NCBI GenBank assembly: GCA_003132865.1
Contig: PKYZ01000082.1
Location: forward strand, 1-7,062
From: Bryobacterales bacterium
GTDB taxonomy: Bacteria > Acidobacteriota > Terriglobia > Bryobacterales > Bryobacteraceae
Direction of reading: 5' to 3'
Length of the DNA stretch: 7,062 nucleotides
Position numbers and translations under genes: made by a program. This document shows positions 5,071 through 7,062 of the stretch, in pieces. Below the pieces are notes generated by a model. The model did no database searches and was not told where the DNA came from. It saw only the letters and a list, made by a program, of their open reading frames with translations. Numbering within the stretch: position 1 is the first letter of the stretch; every line of letters starts with the position of its first letter.

Positions 5071-5123
5071 TCCAGTTTGACGGTCAGGACTGGGTTTCGC
5101 TCGGCAAGGCGATCGGCAACTGA
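5046..5123 (+). pseudogene. displaced C-terminal tail of the LivK-like binding protein
   Basis: In the frame shifted relative to the gene body, QPIKQLFLIQFDG followed by DWVSLGKAIGN ends at TGA 5121-5123. This matches the conserved end of LivK-like proteins (P-I-K/Q-Q-x-x-L-x-x-F-D-G-x-x-W-x-x-x-G). The usual linker of roughly 20 residues between the last helix (MKQAA) and this tail is absent, so the lesion is most simply a deletion of some 60-75 bases that is not a multiple of three. Confidence 0.75.
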
Positions 5124-5140
5124 GCTGGTAAAGTGCGGAT

Positions 5141-5395
5141 CTACAGTTTCGCCATATTCACCAGCGCCCGCCGGCTGGCCCACTCCGCGCCGACTTCGGT
5201 GATGACGATGCGGTCCCGGTCGTCCATGAGTTGGCGGAAGATCTCCTTCAACTCGGACGCAGTGTAGGTGCTGCGCAACGCCCACTGATTGTCGAGCACC
5301 TGCTTCGCATCCAGCGTGCGCAGGCGCTCCTTAAGCGACCGGTAGTCGCCGGACTGGAGAAAATTACACGTCACCAGGTAAAGCTTGAGAGCCAT
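5141..5395 (-). CDS. Cas2/SinR-like small protein, orphan
   Basis: The 84-residue product has the ferredoxin-like layout of Cas2 and the related SinR/VapD-type small proteins: strand KLYLVTC (4-10), helix YRSLKERLRTL (18-28), strand KQVLDNQWALRST (31-43), helix ASELKEIFRQLM (46-57), strand DRIVITEVG (61-69). The beginning corresponds to the usual YLVTYD, but here it reads YLVTCN: the conserved aspartate that ligates metal in nuclease-active Cas2 is Asn11. A nuclease role is therefore doubtful; a structural or binding role is more likely. No cas gene or CRISPR array lies nearby. Start ATG 5395 puts the first strand at the N-terminus as usual; ATG 5404 (GGAG four bases upstream) would add three residues. 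The gene converges on the binding-protein gene with 17 bases between them. The family call is by pattern, without a search. Confidence 0.6.
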   Translation of the reverse strand: MALKLYLVTCNFLQSGDYRSLKERLRTLDAKQVLDNQWALRSTYTASELKEIFRQLMDDRDRIVITEVGAEWASRRALVNMAKL

Positions 5396-5554
5396 CGAAA
5401 GCATTGTACTCCAATAGCGAAGAAAAAGCGAATCTAAAATGGCCGAGATCCACCAACGCCGGTGGAGAACGGCCACCAAATGGCTCGATACCCCTTTATT
5501 TTCATGTTTTTCCGAAGTGGCGAACCGTTTGCACTATTGACGGTCGGAGGAGTT

Positions 5555-5851
5555 ATGAAAACCAAATTGCTCGCCGTTCTATTATTGGCCGGAAGCTCGC
5601 TGTTCGCCGCGCCGCGCGTGCTCGTTGGAGTTGGGGTGGGCGGATATGTGGGTCCCGCGCCGGTGGTGGCCTATGCACCGCCAGCGCCCGGTCCCGGATA
5701 CGCCTGGGTTGGTGGTTACCGGTACCCGGTTGGCGCGCGCTACGCCTGGCACGCCGGCTATTGGACTCGCCCGCCGTATGCCCACGCCTACTGGGTAGGG
5801 CCGCGTTACTTCGGCCATCGGTATCACCGCGGCTACTGGCGCCGATAGTGC
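5555..5851 (+). CDS. secreted small protein with YxWxxGYW-type repeats
   Basis: The gene proper ends at the TAG at 5846-5848. It encodes 97 residues: a signal peptide MKTKLLAVLLLAGSSLFA (1-18, cleavage probably before or after APRV), a glycine/valine stretch, a proline-rich linker APPAPGPG (41-48), and aromatic-glycine repeats YAWVGGYRY (49-57), YAWHAGYW (63-70) and AYWVGPRYFG (78-87), ending in HRGYWRR. This matches the short exported proteins with the YxWVxGYW (WxxGxW) repeat common in Gram-negative bacteria, of unknown function, thought to sit in the periplasm or at the outer surface. ATG 5555 is set by GGAGG at 5546-5550 and by the signal peptide; the frame upstream to 5462 adds non-signal-like residues and is rejected. 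It converges with the minus-strand gene ending at 5855, leaving six bases, with no terminator hairpin seen between them. Confidence 0.8.
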
Positions 5852-5854
5852 CTG

Positions 5855-6559
5855 CTACTCAACCACAATGGTAACGGTGTTCGACTGGATGCCGCCGGAT
5901 GTAGCCACCACGGGCCGGTTACCCGGCGCCAGCCCGGAGGGCACCGTTACGGCCATCTGATACAGGCCCGCCACATATGGGGGGGCCGCGATGGAATAGA
6001 TCACGTTGGCGCTGGCTCCTCCGATGGTTACTGTCACTGGTACGGTGTCGTAGTACGGTGGGCCAATCGGCACGATCTGGCCGGTGAGCAGTGTGGGGGT
6101 GGTTTGTCCCATACCGGTGGCATAGAGCACCAGTGTGTCGCCCCCAGCGGCCGGGCTCGATTGACTCACTAGGGTGAAGCCCACGTTCTCGAAGGCGAAG
6201 TTATAGAGTGCCGGGGCAACTGCTACTACGTTCAACGAGACAGGCGCGCTGGTTCCTATCGCGTTAGTGAGAGTCAGCGGTTGAGACCCCAACGGAGTCC
6301 CGAAGGGTAACAAGACATCCACCTGACCGGGCGACACATAAAGGATGCGCCCGCCATGGCCCCCCAGGTTAGCTGAGACGCCGTTGAGGGGACTGGGCAG
6401 CGAACTGCCCGGCCACCCGCTCAGATCGGTAGTCACTGGCGACAGATTAGTTCCGTAAATCTCCACTAGCTCGCCGGGGGCGAAGGTGGTCAGATCAGTC
6501 ACCTCTACAATGGGAATCACAGCGGCGATGACCGGCAGGACGCTGGTCGCGGCGGCCAA
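5855..6559 (-). CDS. TIGR03437-type (Solibacter) C-terminal domain protein, 5'-truncated
   Basis: The frame encodes 234 residues that are nearly all one TIGR03437-type domain: FAPGELVEIYGTNLSP (26-41), LNGVSANLGG, RILYVSPGQVDVLLPFG (71-87), the strand-rich middle, GGDTLVLYATGMGQT (139-153), PVTVTIGGASANVIYS (174-189), VAGLYQMAVTVPSGL (196-210) and the closing VVATSGGIQSNTVTIVV. In Solibacter and relatives this domain forms the C-terminal end of large exported proteins with a signal peptide. Here the frame is open upstream only to about 6626 and gives neither a signal peptide nor another domain; the TTG at 6559 has no ribosome-binding site. The start is thus arbitrary and the gene is probably the broken 3' end of a longer one, with a junction near 6545-6600. 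The stop TAG (5855-5857) is six bases from the convergent repeat-protein gene. The domain's role is unknown; it is a strong lineage marker. Confidence 0.85.
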   Translation of the reverse strand: MAAATSVLPVIAAVIPIVEVTDLTTFAPGELVEIYGTNLSPVTTDLSGWPGSSLPSPLNGVSANLGGHGGRILYVSPGQVDVLLPFGTPLGSQPLTLTNAIGTSAPVSLNVVAVAPALYNFAFENVGFTLVSQSSPAAGGDTLVLYATGMGQTTPTLLTGQIVPIGPPYYDTVPVTVTIGGASANVIYSIAAPPYVAGLYQMAVTVPSGLAPGNRPVVATSGGIQSNTVTIVVE

Positions 6560-6641
6560 CGGCCGGTAGTCGCGCGAGCGTAGCGAGGATGCGCGTCTTC
6601 GGTCGCCGTAGGGCGGCGCCTCTCAGCCTTGGGAATCCGGC
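6560..6641. other. short GC-rich spacer between divergent frames
   Basis: Eighty-two bases separate the truncated minus-strand gene from the lipoprotein start. It contains CGCGAGCGTAGCGAG-like sequence (6573-6587) and an outer CGCGC / GCGCG pair (6571-6575, 6591-6595). It lacks a recognisable promoter for either side. It is the likely place of the junction that removed the N-terminal part of the TIGR03437 protein. Confidence 0.35.
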
Positions 6642-7062
6642 ATGATCCGATCGGTGTCAATGTGTTCCGTCCGTATGGCGCGCGCCGCACTCTGGCTGCC
6701 GCTCGTGATGGCGAGCGTGGTCAGTTGCCACAAATCGGGGGCCACGTCGCCGACGGTCGCCGCCGAGACGAGTGGCACCCTGATCGTGACAGTCACGCCG
6801 CCCACGTCAACGCTCGTGAACATCACGGTCCTCGGACCGGCCGCCCTCAACATTCTGCTCGCCGGCACAGATACGCTGATCGACCTCGGCGCCGGGACGT
6901 ACACGGTGAGTTCCGCGAGTGCGGCCTCGCGAGACGAAGTCGTCAGCACGGTCTACACGGGTGTGGTGACCGGCAGCCCAGTCGCGGTCACGATCGGCGA
7001 CACGTCCAGGACTTCGGTCGCGTACACCCCTCGCCCGGGTACCGGAGGATTGTGGGTCGCGA
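6642..7062 (+). CDS. lipoprotein with beta-sandwich-like domain (partial, runs off right edge)
   Basis: An uninterrupted frame from ATG 6642 to the window edge (140 codons) encodes a lipoprotein signal: MARAALWLPLVMASVVSC (12-29), with lipobox V-V-S-C and acylated Cys29, then a Ser/Thr/Ala-rich linker. From about residue 44 follows a beta-rich domain: GTLIVTVTPPTSTLVNITVL, DLGAGTYTVSSASA (90-103) and SPVAVTIGDTSRTSVAYTPRP, ending GTGGLWVA. The pattern T-V-x-I-G-D-T-x-x-x-x-V-x-Y is that of PEGA or carboxypeptidase-regulatory-like surface domains, which often precede larger repeat or enzyme parts beyond this window. The start could also be ATG 6660 or 6675; none has a strong ribosome-binding site. 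It is divergent from the TIGR03437 gene. It is richer in GC than the rest of the window. The long minus-strand frame here (6623-6949) is a shadow. Confidence 0.7.
   Translation, partial: MIRSVSMCSVRMARAALWLPLVMASVVSCHKSGATSPTVAAETSGTLIVTVTPPTSTLVNITVLGPAALNILLAGTDTLIDLGAGTYTVSSASAASRDEVVSTVYTGVVTGSPVAVTIGDTSRTSVAYTPRPGTGGLWVA

Noticed and set aside
5404..5874. 156-codon plus-strand frame over the repeat protein gene
   Set aside because: Its translation is arginine-rich noise; the overlapping frame from 5555 has a signal peptide, GGAGG site and YxWxxGYW repeats.
6623..6949. 108-codon minus-strand frame at the right edge
   Set aside because: The plus strand here encodes a lipoprotein signal and coherent beta domain without a stop.

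Overview
The window looks like chromosomal DNA from a soil-type acidobacterium of the Bryobacterales / Candidatus Solibacter kind. The main reason is an almost complete TIGR03437-type C-terminal domain (the large Solibacter paralog family) on the minus strand at 5855-6559. GC-rich codon usage and a LivK-like binding protein fit this but do not prove it. No RNA gene, CRISPR array or transposase was seen.

Left part (1-2652): a tail of an upstream gene, two small unrecognised reading frames (one frameshifted), and a minus-strand RelE/ParE-type toxin with its antitoxin. The antitoxin has an apparently leaderless promoter with an inverted repeat between -35 and -10. After about 320 bp without genes come two translationally coupled unknown genes, the second with a +1 frameshift in a GGGG run, and then a CopG/BrnA-type antitoxin without an adjacent toxin.

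Middle part (2653-5123): a gene-poor stretch of about 325 bp, an unknown small protein coupled to a GNAT acetyltransferase, and a solitary periplasmic binding protein of the branched-chain amino-acid type. The genuine C-terminus of that protein is found in another frame just beyond its stop codon, so it has suffered a frame-changing internal deletion or similar lesion.

Right part (5124-7062): an orphan Cas2/SinR-like small protein on the minus strand, a secreted small protein with YxWxxGYW-type repeats, the TIGR03437 domain reading frame without a proper N-terminus, and, divergent from it, the start of a lipoprotein with a beta-sandwich-like domain that runs off the right edge. This last segment is visibly more GC-rich.

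The genes do not form one pathway. The window reads as an accessory patch: toxin-antitoxin parts, orphan partners, and at least three frame-disrupted genes. The disruptions may be real decay or assembly indels; only reads or relatives can decide. The best candidates for something undescribed are the coupled pair at 1545-2383 and the Cas2-like orphan.
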